The translations under genes were made by a program, and so were the position numbers. From positions 1,638 through 65,637 of the forward strand of contig VZSE01002216.1 of assembly GCA_013398275.1 (NCBI GenBank): a stretch of DNA of 64,000 nucleotides, written 5' to 3'. Source of the DNA: Promerops cafer. Taxonomy: Eukaryota > Chordata > Aves > Passeriformes > Nectariniidae. Shown here piece after piece: positions 38,701-43,343 of the stretch (positions are counted from its first letter, which is position 1; each line of letters begins with the position of its first letter). The notes below the pieces were generated by a model that was given only the letters and a program-made list of their open reading frames with translations, made no database searches and was not told the origin of the DNA.

Positions 38701-41195
38701 GGCTTGCATCTACTGCTTCTGCACATCCCTTTTTGTTTCCTTTGGAGTCAGCTTACATTGTTGCCATGGGATCCTGGGCACGGGCACAGCCCCGGTGCAG
38801 GAGTGGCTGGATCCTGAGGTGCTCCCCAGTTAAACCCCAGCTGGTCGCTCCTGTCTGTGGCTGGGCAGTGCCCTGAGAGCAGCGGTGCTGCCGGGTGTGT
38901 GCAGGCCCTGCTCTGAGGCTGCTTTGTGTCTGTCCCAGTCAGCAACACGCGGTTCATCGCGGCGGTGATCGAGCGCCACGCGCACAGCCCCGAGCGCCGG
39001 CGCCGCTACTGGGGCCGCTCCGGCACCGAGAGCGACCACGGTGAGTCCTGGGCCCTCATCCCCGGGAGGACTGGGGGCTCATTTTCCCTCAGGAGCCTGG
39101 CTCCTTGCAGATCAGGCAGCCAGAAGCGAAGCCAGACAAAACGCTTGGCTCCTTCTTGCTTTGCTGTGGGACAGTTCTGACTTGGTTTGCTCTGAGGGGA
39201 GACCTCACTGCGGTTCTCGACATCCTCCCGAGGGGCAGCTCTGCTCTCTGCCCCCTGGGACAGGGACAGGACATGGCTGGAGCTGTGCCAGGGAGAGCAG
39301 GAGAAGGTTCTTCCCCCTCAGGGAACTCCCTCAGGGAGTGACAGGACAAGGGGAATGGTTTCACACTGAAAGGGAGTGGGGTTAGATTAGAGGTTAGGAG
39401 GGAATTGTGAAGGTGGGCAGGCCCTGGCACAGGGTGCCCAGAGAAGCTGTGGCTGCCCCTGGATCCCTGGCAGTGTCCAAGGCCAGGCTGGATGGGGTCT
39501 GGAGCACCCTGGGATAGTGGAAGGTGTCCCTGCCGTGGCAGGGATGGAATGGGATCATCTTTAATGGCCCTTCCAACCCAAACCATTCTGGGATTCTGTG
39601 ATCCTCCAGCACCTTTAAGCTGGGCACCATTAGGCCCAGGGGGTTGGCATGTGTGTCCCCTGCCCTGAGACTAAATCTCCTTAAATCTGGAAAGCTGCTA
39701 AAGGGTGTAATGCTGTTGACTCATGAGGAGGCTTAATTTATTAGGAAATGAAGAGGAGGAGGGCTAGACAAGGCAGACTGCAAGCTGTCAGCTCTGCAAG
39801 GCTGGGGACCTCCAGCAGACCTGGCCCAGCACTAAGAGTCTGGTTGCACTAATGGAATTGGGACAGGAAACCTGAAGGCCAAAGCCTTGGAACGTGGATG
39901 AACAGATGTCTCCTAGACAATCTTGCTCTAGGAGGAATTACCCTGGATTTGGGGTGAGATTACCTGTGCTGAGGAAGATTTGCCAGATTAATGCTCCCTT
40001 TGCTCCTTTTTTTGCAGTCCCAGCAGATCCTTCCCATCTTTTAGTCATCCTGGGTTAGCAGGGGAGCTGCTCTACCTCCATCTGGAATGTGCACTGCTAT
40101 TTTTAGTTTCTGTAATTCCATCTTCTTCAAAGGGCTGCCCAAGCTTCTTCCCCAGCTCCTCCGTGCCAGCTCTAAGCCATGACTCAGAGCAGGGGAAATG
40201 GGAGGCAGCTTTGGGGACTCAGCTGCTATTTTTACCACCCTCCTTTTAGGTGTCTCCAGCTGAAAACCTGAGCGAGATGCTCAGGAGCACCAGTGCTCCC
40301 TCAGCCTTTGGTCCTTGTTTTTTGAGGATTTATTTCCAATTAAAGCAAGATCTTTTTCCTTTTACATTTCATTTGGTTTTGCAGTTAGAAATGCTGAGGG
40401 GGAGTTTTTTGCCCTGCAGCCTGGTCTGAGTGAGAACAGCTGATTTGGATAAATCCAGGTTATATCTTGACAGATTTTTTGGGGGTGGTATCTTTTATGT
40501 TTTGGTTTGAAATCAGTGCCAGCAATTCTGTTGTTACAAACTGTTGAACACGTGGGTGCTGTTACTGTTTGGGGTGACACAAACCACAGGTCCCCAAAGC
40601 TTAGAACCAAGGGTGATGGCAGGCAAAGGGATCCAGTATGGACTTACAGGAGAGGATGAGTTCGTTGGGGTTTGTTCTGTTAATTAAGAAAATTGTTTTA
40701 TTCCCTCTCTAAGCACCCTGTGATGATTCCACGAAGGGTGCCCAGCCAGCCCTGGGAATTCTGAGTGGCTGGGGAAGGGATCCATTATAGACTTAGAGGA
40801 GAGGATGAGTTCGTTGGGGTTTGTTCTGTTAATTAAGAAAATTGTTTTATTCCCTCTCTAAGCACCCTGTGATGATTCCACGAAGGGTGCCCAGCCAGCC
40901 CTGGGAATCCTGAGCATCCAGCCTTGCTGCTCCTCACTGCTGCTCTTTATTCCCAGGCTACAGCACGATGAGCCCCCAGGAGGACAGCGAGAACCCCCCC
41001 TGCAATAACGACCCGCTCTCGGCCGGCGTGGACGTGGGGACCCACGAGGAGGACCTGGAGCTGGACACGCCCCCGCAGACGGCGGCGCTGCTGAGCCACA
41101 AATTCCACCACTACCGGCTGCACCACCCCACCCTGCACCACAGCCACCACCTGCAGGCCGCTGTCACCGTGCACACCGTGGACGCCGAGTGCTGA
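2681..41195 (+). CDS. CACHD1: CACHD1, VWFA and cache domain-containing protein 1 (24 exons, 5' partial)
   Basis: CACHD1 is a type I membrane protein of the alpha2delta-like group. It has been reported to modulate Cav3 calcium channels and to interact with Wnt receptors. The spliced exons give about 1,137 codons ending in DAEC-stop, against about 1,274 aa in human, so three short 5' exons with the signal peptide should lie upstream. Order seen: N-terminal region, VWFA domain (exons 3-6) with a DHGAS metal-site variant, a first Cache region (exons 7-8), a second Cache region (exons 12-15), a cysteine-rich stretch (exons 17-20), one transmembrane helix (36985-37050) and a cytoplasmic tail with acidic, arginine-rich and His-rich parts. 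Sequons include NVS, NNS, NSS, NTS, NET and NLT. Every exon pair has matching phase and GT/AG borders, and no frameshift or early stop was found. The assignment rests on remembered similarity to the human protein along its whole length. Confidence 0.96.
4711..4870 (-). mobile_element. CR1 retrotransposon 3' fragment, antisense
   Basis: It reads as the reverse complement of CR1: 'gggttgggaggacctcagag', 'ccatggcagggacacctccc', 'cagcctggccttgggcactg'. Confidence 0.8.
6563..6608 (-). mobile_element. CR1-like 3' tail remnant, antisense
   Basis: 'agaatcataaaatatctgga' followed by 'ggatcatcgagtcca' matches the reverse complement of a CR1-type tail. Only about 45 bases remain. Confidence 0.6.
9331..9941. 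repeat. 26/27-bp minisatellite with CCATGG in each unit
   Basis: Roughly two dozen tandem units of 'tgcccatgggatctgttcct' plus 'tcccag'. Units alternate between 26 and 27 bases (ttcctt or ttccctt). Variants (tgccagtggg, tgcctgtggg, tgtccatggg) recur. 'ggcccatgggacatttccag' just before the array (9289-9310) may be an outlying copy. Open frames of 160-248 codons on both strands are products of the repeat. Confidence 0.95.
10427..10553 (+). CDS. CACHD1: CACHD1 in-window exon 2
   Basis: Acceptor ccctgcag and donor gtagga frame a 127-base exon. It reads [19 protein letters not shown] and [16 protein letters not shown], the N-terminal linker (VWA_N-like) region that comes before VWFA in alpha2delta-type proteins. 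The split arginine codon joins exon 3. Confidence 0.95.
10554..12616 (+). other. CACHD1: CACHD1 intron, no recognisable elements
   Basis: 2.06 kb of unique AT-rich DNA. I see no exon, RNA gene or clear repeat. Confidence 0.7.
12617..12761 (+). CDS. CACHD1: CACHD1 in-window exon 3 (start of VWFA, metal site)
   Basis: The exon begins [18 protein letters not shown] and carries the first VWFA strand followed by DHGAS at 12672-12686. This is the MIDAS position, where canonical VWFA domains have D-x-S-x-S. Here the first serine is glycine, as I recall for human CACHD1. It ends in phase 0 before gtgagg. Confidence 0.96.
12762..14290 (+). other. CACHD1: CACHD1 intron, no recognisable elements
   Basis: 1.53 kb of unique DNA with one short T-run near 13927. 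No exon or clear repeat is seen. Confidence 0.7.
14291..14507 (+). CDS. CACHD1: CACHD1 in-window exon 4 (VWFA)
   Basis: It begins [18 protein letters not shown] after gcggcag and ends ...RLQG plus one base before gtaagc. [17 protein letters not shown] is close to the human sequence. It encodes the middle of the VWFA fold. The exon is strikingly GC-rich at third positions compared with its introns. Confidence 0.95.
14610..15172 (-). mobile_element. Probable solo LTR of an endogenous retrovirus, antisense
   Basis: A compositionally distinct block. It contains 'tttcttgttgggactcagat' with 'gtttattaattct' near one end (read backwards, an AATAAA-like polyadenylation region), 'ccatcttgccttttatatat' (a TATA-like stretch) and 'gttttccaccctgtgatg'. 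It resembles LTRs I recall from songbird ERV families. No gag, pol or env frame is present. Ends and target-site duplication are not resolved. Confidence 0.5.
16263..16445 (+). mobile_element. CR1 retrotransposon 3' fragment
   Basis: 'ccattcctggaagtgtccaa', 'agcctgggatagtgggaggt', 'ccatggcaggggtgggat', 'ctttaaggtccctcccaact' and a degenerate 'ttccatgattccattctgtg' tail. Sense to CACHD1. Confidence 0.88.
17815..18077 (+). mobile_element. CR1 retrotransposon 3' fragment
   Basis: It holds 'gacaggacacagggaatggc', 'ggaattcctccctgcgaggg', 'tccaaggccaggctggacat' and 'aaggtcccttccaacccaaa'. It is longer at the 5' end than most copies here. Sense to CACHD1. Confidence 0.88.
18342..18491 (+). CDS. CACHD1: CACHD1 in-window exon 5 (VWFA)
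   Basis: It follows tgttttag and reads [18 protein letters not shown], a core VWFA strand, then [18 protein letters not shown] before gtgaga. NNS is a possible N-glycosylation site. Boundary phases match exons 4 and 6. Confidence 0.96.
18492..19490 (+). other. CACHD1: CACHD1 intron, no recognisable elements
   Basis: 1.0 kb of unique DNA. The open frames seen here lack coding features. Confidence 0.7.
19491..19724 (+). CDS. CACHD1: CACHD1 in-window exon 6 (end of VWFA)
   Basis: It follows cttggcag and reads [28 protein letters not shown] and [19 protein letters not shown] before gtgagt. It closes the VWFA domain and leads into the first Cache region. This is the second longest coding exon in the window (234 bases). 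Confidence 0.95.
19725..21009 (+). other. CACHD1: CACHD1 intron, no recognisable elements
   Basis: 1.3 kb of unique AT-rich DNA without exon or clear repeat. Confidence 0.7.
21010..21159 (+). CDS. CACHD1: CACHD1 in-window exon 7 (first Cache region)
   Basis: It follows cctgcaag and reads [17 protein letters not shown], then [19 protein letters not shown], a typical Cache 'G-V-D' core strand and helix. It ends FLIDNK plus one base before gtaatt. Confidence 0.95.
21160..21658 (+). other. CACHD1: CACHD1 intron, no recognisable elements
   Basis: 0.5 kb, unique. It has a strong T-rich acceptor tract (gtttgttttttag). Confidence 0.75.
21659..21782 (+). CDS. CACHD1: CACHD1 in-window exon 8 (first Cache region)
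   Basis: It follows ttttttag and reads [18 protein letters not shown], the Cache strand after the D-x-x-G turn, then [16 protein letters not shown] before gtaagg. It ends with two bases of a serine codon completed by exon 9. Confidence 0.95.
21783..22276 (+). other. CACHD1: CACHD1 intron, no recognisable elements
   Basis: 0.5 kb of unique AT-rich DNA. Confidence 0.75.
22277..22394 (+). CDS. CACHD1: CACHD1 in-window exon 9
   Basis: It follows cactgcag and reads [18 protein letters not shown], then [13 protein letters not shown] before gtaagg. There are two sequons, NSS and NVS. It is part of the extracellular region between the two Cache regions. Confidence 0.95.
22395..23189 (+). other. CACHD1: CACHD1 intron, no recognisable elements
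   Basis: 0.8 kb, unique, no supported feature. Confidence 0.7.
23190..23358 (+). CDS. CACHD1: CACHD1 in-window exon 10
   Basis: It follows tttgcag and reads [18 protein letters not shown], then [17 protein letters not shown] before gtgagg. The hydrophobic ILCVVVI stretch is a buried beta-strand and not a membrane helix. Its length (169) and phases agree with its neighbours. Confidence 0.95.
23359..25689 (+). other. CACHD1: CACHD1 intron with one CR1 fragment
   Basis: 2.3 kb. The first 270 bases are an antisense CR1 fragment and the rest is unique. A more GC-rich patch lies at about 25.5-25.65 kb, just before exon 11. Confidence 0.75.
23413..23625 (-). mobile_element. CR1 retrotransposon 3' fragment, antisense
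   Basis: 'ttggaaaaaacctccaggat', 'ctgggtgccacgtccaggcc', 'cacctccagggatgggcact', 'ctccctgggcagttccaaag' and 'aaggaaattcctcctggtgt' in that order are the reverse complement of an older CR1 subfamily. Confidence 0.85.
25690..25832 (+). CDS. CACHD1: CACHD1 in-window exon 11
   Basis: It follows gtttgcag and reads [18 protein letters not shown], then [16 protein letters not shown] and ANPGLK before gtgggc. It ends in phase 0. It makes the helix leading into the second Cache region. Confidence 0.95.
25903..25985 (-). mobile_element. CR1 remnant, antisense
   Basis: 'ggaggggccttaaagcccct', 'cccacccctgccatggccag' and 'gacaccttgtactgtcccac' match the reverse complement of the CR1 3' end. The copy is short and worn. 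Confidence 0.7.
26502..26612 (-). mobile_element. CR1 remnant, antisense
   Basis: 'caacctggccttggacactt', 'catccaggggcagccacagc' and 'ggaattccttcccaacatct' are the reverse complement of the CR1 middle section. The copy lacks the 3' tail. Confidence 0.8.
26976..27157 (+). CDS. CACHD1: CACHD1 in-window exon 12 (second Cache region)
   Basis: It follows ttttgcag and reads [18 protein letters not shown], then [18 protein letters not shown] and [10 protein letters not shown] before gtgaga. 'RIYPG...DPTRRQW' is the typical entry to a Cache domain. The tryptophan codon is split across the intron. Confidence 0.95.
27158..28481 (+). other. CACHD1: CACHD1 intron with a G/T-rich tract
   Basis: 1.3 kb. 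A low-complexity tract lies at 27220-27390 and the rest is unique. Confidence 0.72.
27220..27390 (+). repeat. G/T low-complexity tract
   Basis: A run of about 170 bases made of T-blocks and G (tttttttttgtttgtttg, ttgttgttgttgttg, ggggtttttggg) with almost no A or C on the + strand. Confidence 0.9.
28482..28592 (+). CDS. CACHD1: CACHD1 in-window exon 13 (second Cache region)
   Basis: It follows tccctcag and reads [18 protein letters not shown], then [16 protein letters not shown] before gtgagg. Y-L-D with 'VVTIS' matches the dCache-type fold of alpha2delta relatives. Confidence 0.95.
28593..31232 (+). other. CACHD1: CACHD1 intron with one CR1 tail
   Basis: 2.64 kb. It contains a sense CR1 tail near 29.3 kb, a T-run at about 30539-30550 and an A/T-only stretch (31157-31212) directly before exon 14. 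No exon is supported. Confidence 0.72.
29258..29328 (+). mobile_element. CR1 3' tail, sense
   Basis: 'gagctggactggatgatccc', 'tgtgggtcccttccagctca' and 'ccatgattctatga' are the classic end of a bird CR1 copy. Confidence 0.82.
31233..31355 (+). CDS. CACHD1: CACHD1 in-window exon 14 (second Cache region)
   Basis: It follows cactgcag and reads [18 protein letters not shown], then [13 protein letters not shown] before gtaaaa. 'AVMGIDF' is the Cache core strand. The preceding 50 bases of intron are almost pure A/T. Confidence 0.95.
31356..33197 (+). other. CACHD1: CACHD1 intron, no recognisable elements
   Basis: 1.84 kb. A GC-rich patch at 32.4-32.7 kb carries an open frame that I could not relate to any protein. 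The rest is AT-rich and unique. Confidence 0.68.
33198..33297 (+). CDS. CACHD1: CACHD1 in-window exon 15
   Basis: It follows ggggcag and reads [18 protein letters not shown], then [10 protein letters not shown] before gtctgc. It is separated from exon 16 by only 80 bases, the shortest intron in the gene. Confidence 0.95.
33378..33494 (+). CDS. CACHD1: CACHD1 in-window exon 16
   Basis: It follows ttccttag and reads [17 protein letters not shown], then [18 protein letters not shown] before gtgagc. NTS is a sequon. Two GT donors lie three bases apart here (gtggtgagc). The second gives SLVGDL, closer to human SLAGDL, so I chose it. Confidence 0.93.
33495..34649 (+). other. CACHD1: CACHD1 intron, no recognisable elements
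   Basis: 1.16 kb of unique DNA without a supported feature. Confidence 0.7.
34650..34810 (+). CDS. CACHD1: CACHD1 in-window exon 17 (cysteine-rich)
   Basis: It follows tcacccag and reads [17 protein letters not shown], then [18 protein letters not shown] and RLCLNCH before gtgaca. This begins the cysteine-rich juxtamembrane part. NET is a sequon. Confidence 0.96.
34811..35427 (+). other. CACHD1: CACHD1 intron with a small tandem repeat
   Basis: 0.62 kb, containing the 17-base repeat at 35053-35118. Otherwise unique. Confidence 0.75.
35053..35118. repeat. 17-bp tandem repeat, four units
   Basis: Four units of 'atagaaattcccatggc' with single-base changes (ccta, ccca, cccg). Confidence 0.95.
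35428..35514 (+). CDS. CACHD1: CACHD1 in-window exon 18 (cysteine-rich)
   Basis: It follows ccctgcag and reads [18 protein letters not shown], then [10 protein letters not shown] before gtgaga. Six of its 28 whole codons encode cysteine. The local flanking intron (35515-35646) is only 132 bases. Confidence 0.96.
35647..35763 (+). CDS. CACHD1: CACHD1 in-window exon 19 (cysteine-rich)
   Basis: It follows catgcag and reads [18 protein letters not shown], then [14 protein letters not shown] before gtaagg. It is somewhat more diverged from my recollection of the human protein (VTYTAIDPGLQ) than the exons around it. Confidence 0.94.
35764..36339 (+). other. CACHD1: CACHD1 intron, no recognisable elements
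   Basis: 0.58 kb of unique DNA. Confidence 0.72.
36340..36491 (+). CDS. CACHD1: CACHD1 in-window exon 20 (cysteine-rich)
   Basis: It follows ccatgcag and reads [18 protein letters not shown], then [16 protein letters not shown] before gtaact. C-x5-C-x2-C resembles a PSI-like disulfide module just outside the membrane. Confidence 0.96.
36492..36943 (+). other. CACHD1: CACHD1 intron, nearly half a tandem duplication
   Basis: 0.45 kb, nearly half of it made by the 105-base duplication that ends about 46 bases before exon 21. Confidence 0.8.
36699..36897. repeat. 105-bp tandem duplication in CACHD1 intron
   Basis: 'ctgagttccttctcctactc' starts at 36699 and again at 36804. About 70 bases after each start are identical. 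The second copy then loses several bases (ccatattgttgattt against gtcggttt). Both copies end with 'tttaaccctt/ttctgc'. Confidence 0.95.
36944..37105 (+). CDS. CACHD1: CACHD1 in-window exon 21 (transmembrane helix)
   Basis: It follows tgctttag and reads [17 protein letters not shown], then the 22-residue membrane helix at 36985-37050 containing [17 protein letters not shown]. The helix is followed by a positive stop-transfer cluster [11 protein letters not shown]. The exon ends before gtgagc. The glycine-rich start of the helix is typical of this family. Confidence 0.97.
37106..38024 (+). other. CACHD1: CACHD1 intron with one CR1 fragment
   Basis: 0.92 kb. The CR1 fragment is at 37.63-37.75 kb and the remainder is unique. 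Confidence 0.75.
37628..37752 (+). mobile_element. CR1 retrotransposon 3' fragment
   Basis: 'caggccaggttggacagagc', 'agcctgggatagtgggaggt', 'ggctttaaggccccttccaa' and 'cccaaaccattctggg'. Sense to CACHD1. Confidence 0.88.
38025..38102 (+). CDS. CACHD1: CACHD1 in-window exon 22 (acidic tail)
   Basis: A 78-base exon after gtgtag, ending before gtaagt. It encodes [16 protein letters not shown] and DDDSHEDRG, a highly charged acidic cytoplasmic stretch just inside the membrane. Confidence 0.94.
38103..38938 (+). other. CACHD1: CACHD1 intron, no recognisable elements
   Basis: 0.84 kb of unique DNA that becomes GC-rich in the last 150 bases before exon 23. Confidence 0.72.
38939..39040 (+). CDS. 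CACHD1: CACHD1 in-window exon 23 (arginine-rich tail)
   Basis: It follows gtcccag and reads [18 protein letters not shown], then [15 protein letters not shown] before gtgagt. The exon is very rich in CG dinucleotides. The basic cluster may contact membrane or partners. Confidence 0.95.
39255..39603 (+). mobile_element. CR1 retrotransposon 3' fragment (longest copy)
   Basis: About 350 bases: 'gagtgacaggacaaggggaa', 'tggtttcacactgaaaggga', 'gttagattagaggttagga', 'ggtgcccagagaagctgtgg', 'ccttccaacccaaaccattc', 'tgggattctgtgat'. Sense to CACHD1 and typical of young avian CR1 subfamilies. Confidence 0.92.
40629..40914. repeat. 149-bp tandem duplication before the last CACHD1 exon
   Basis: 'gagaggatgagttcgttggg' with the following 100 or so bases occurs from 40651 and again from 40800, identical apart from a few substitutions near the borders. 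Each copy ends 'ccagccctgggaat(t/c)ctgag'. Confidence 0.96.
40957..41195 (+). CDS. CACHD1: CACHD1 last coding exon (exon 24) and stop
   Basis: It follows attcccag and reads [36 protein letters not shown], and ends [12 protein letters not shown] with TGA at 41193-41195. The C terminus is His-rich ([12 protein letters not shown]). The bases encoding that segment resemble the repeat that fills the following 3' UTR. After the stop the same frame stays open to a TGA at 41604-41606. Confidence 0.97.
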
Positions 41196-42015
41196 GGGCA
41201 CCGCAGCCACCACCTGCAGGCTGGGGCACTGGGGACAGCATGGCCACCACCTGCAGGCTGCCACAGCCACCACCTGCAGGCTGGGGCACTGGGGACAGCA
41301 CGGCCACCACCTGCAGGATGTGCCACTGGGGACAGCACGGCCACCACCTGCAGGCTGCCACAGCCACCACCTGCAGGCTGGGACACTGGGGACAGCACGG
41401 CCACCATCTGCAGGCTGCCACAGCCACCACCTGCAGGATGTGGCACTGGGGACACCACAGCCACCACCTGCAGGCTGCTGGCCACGTGCACTGAGGACAC
41501 CACAGCCACCACCTGCAGGATGTGGCACTGGGGACACCGCAGCCACCATCTGCAGGATGCGGCACTGAGGACACCACAGCCACCACCTGCAGGATTGTGG
41601 CACTGAGGACACCACAGCCACCACCTGCAGGCTGCTGGCCACGTGCACTGAGGACACCACAGCCACCACCTGCAGGATGTGGCACTGGGGACACCGCAGC
41701 CACCATCTGCAGGATGTGGCACTGAGGACACCACAGCCACCCACGTGCAGGATGTGGCACTGAGGACACCACAGCCACCACGTGTAGGCTGCCACAGCCA
41801 CCACCTCCAAGATGTGGCACTGAGGACACCACAGCCACCACCTGCAGGATTGTGGCACTGAGGACACCACAGCGGCCACCTGCAGGCTGCTGGCCACGTG
41901 CACTGAGGACACCACAGCCACCACCTGCAGGATGTGGCACTGGGGACACCACAGCCACCACCTGCAGGCTGCTGGCCACGTGCACTGAGGACACCACAGA
42001 TGCCACTCCACAGCC
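41140..42015. repeat. 3' UTR minisatellite seeded by the CACHD1 C-terminal codons
   Basis: About 20 units built around 'cagccaccacctgcagg', alternating with 'atgtggcactggggacacca' or with 'ctgctggccacgtgcactga'. The first unit lies inside the coding sequence (41141 onward, encoding HSHHLQAA). The longer unit 'ctgctggccacgtgcactga' resembles the coding bases 'ccgctgtcaccgtgcacacc' plus the stop region 'gtgctgagggcacc'. Long open frames on both strands here are repeat artefacts. Confidence 0.92.
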
Positions 42016-42842
42016 ACCAGGACTGTGCTGCTCCCCAGGGACAACCTCACAGGCTTCCCCACCAAACTGAGGCATCAGAGCTTTGCATTTTTACAAATGT
42101 AAGGTTGGCTCTGGCCTGGAAACGTGCTTGATGAATGGACCTGCCAAAACACGGAGAAAAATGGAGCAGGAGGCACGTTAGACCTCCAGGAAGAGGGATG
42201 GGAGTTTATCCAGCAGCTGGAGTTTGTTGTGCTGAGCCAAGAGCAGAGAGGGAGCTTAAAGAGCCAGAGATGATTTGGTTTCCTTAACTGGAAGAGCAGG
42301 AATCTGCAGCTGGAGAGCCCAGAAGTGCCAGACAGAGCGGGGAAGGCTGCTGGCTTCTCTGCAGGTGGAACGCTCCCTGCGCCCACGTTGCTCTGTGGGA
42401 CCTGGGACAATGCATCTCAAGATTTTTAAGTAAAGGATTATTTTTCTACTATTTATTGAACTTGAAACTTTGGGGGGAGGGAGGGGAGAAAACCTGTTAG
42501 GGATTCTCAACGAGTACCACGTGCATTCTGTGCTGGGGAAGGGGCTCTTCCCAGGAAAACAGCTGTTCCTTAGGAGCTGACCTTCCTCCAGGGCCCCACT
42601 CTGCAAAGGGAAAATGAAGAAGCCCTCTCTGCCTCGGTGTTTACATTAGGATTGCTTTCTTTTCCACACTTGTTTCCTGTAAATATTACAGCCTGATTTC
42701 TATTCCAGTATTGTCTTCCTATTTGCAGAGGAGAAATCCTGTACTCTCTTACTAAAATTCGGAGAATTCTGCCCAGAATCTGCCCAGAAACTTCTCCATC
42801 TTTATCTCTTTGCTCATCCTTAAAGGATTCCTGTGTGGAAGT

Positions 42843-42848
42843 AATAAA
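42843..42848 (+). terminator. CACHD1: Possible proximal poly(A) signal of CACHD1
   Basis: AATAAA in the sequence gtaataaagaattt, about 1.65 kb after the stop. Only the hexamer supports it, and no strong GT-rich element follows directly. Confidence 0.35.
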
Positions 42849-43337
42849 GAATTTCTTTAGCATTAGTTACCAGATAATCCCAAATGGAATCTGTGCCATT
42901 CTTCTGTTTCCTTAGACCACAAGTAGGGATAAACCAGTGTTTTGTAAAACTTGGGTTACTGTGGAAGAAACCTTGAAACCATAATGAGAAGCTGCTGCTG
43001 TTTGTCTGGAATTTTAACCTTGCTTGGTAATTCAAACAAAGATTAATCAATGTCTACAACACAGGGCATCGTAATTATCAATATGTTTTCAATCACAGTG
43101 TTGTATTTTAGATTCACATTTTGTGATTACAATGATATCAAGCAGTTCTTGCACTGTGCATATGGTAAACATCCATTTATATGTAGTTTTTTTTAAAAAA
43201 ATTACTTGTTTTAATTAATATGGTACTTAATACTGTATTATGTAAAAAATTGGTTCTTAAACAGTACAGTAAAATAACTCTATGTGTGATACCAGGATAT
43301 CCCTTTATACTATGTATAAAATTAAAATCTCTAGTGA

Positions 43338-43343
43338 AATAAA
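43338..43343 (+). terminator. CACHD1: Likely distal poly(A) signal of CACHD1
   Basis: AATAAA stands at the end of the AT-rich 3' UTR block and is followed within 40 bases by GT-rich sequence (gatctgtggagaagtgg). Beyond this the sequence looks like unconstrained intergenic DNA. An earlier AATAAA at 42843-42848 could be a proximal signal. Confidence 0.55.

Larger units (their letters stand above)
39041..40956 (+). other. CACHD1: Last CACHD1 intron with CR1 and a tandem duplication
   Basis: 1.9 kb. It contains the longest CR1 fragment of the window and a 149-base tandem duplication that ends about 42 bases before the last exon. Confidence 0.8.

Noticed and set aside
40947..42065. A 372-codon open frame on the - strand and a 303-codon one beside it
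   Set aside because: They are antisense to the last CACHD1 exon and its 3' UTR minisatellite. The repeated GCGVLSA/WWLWCPQC pattern is a repeat artefact.
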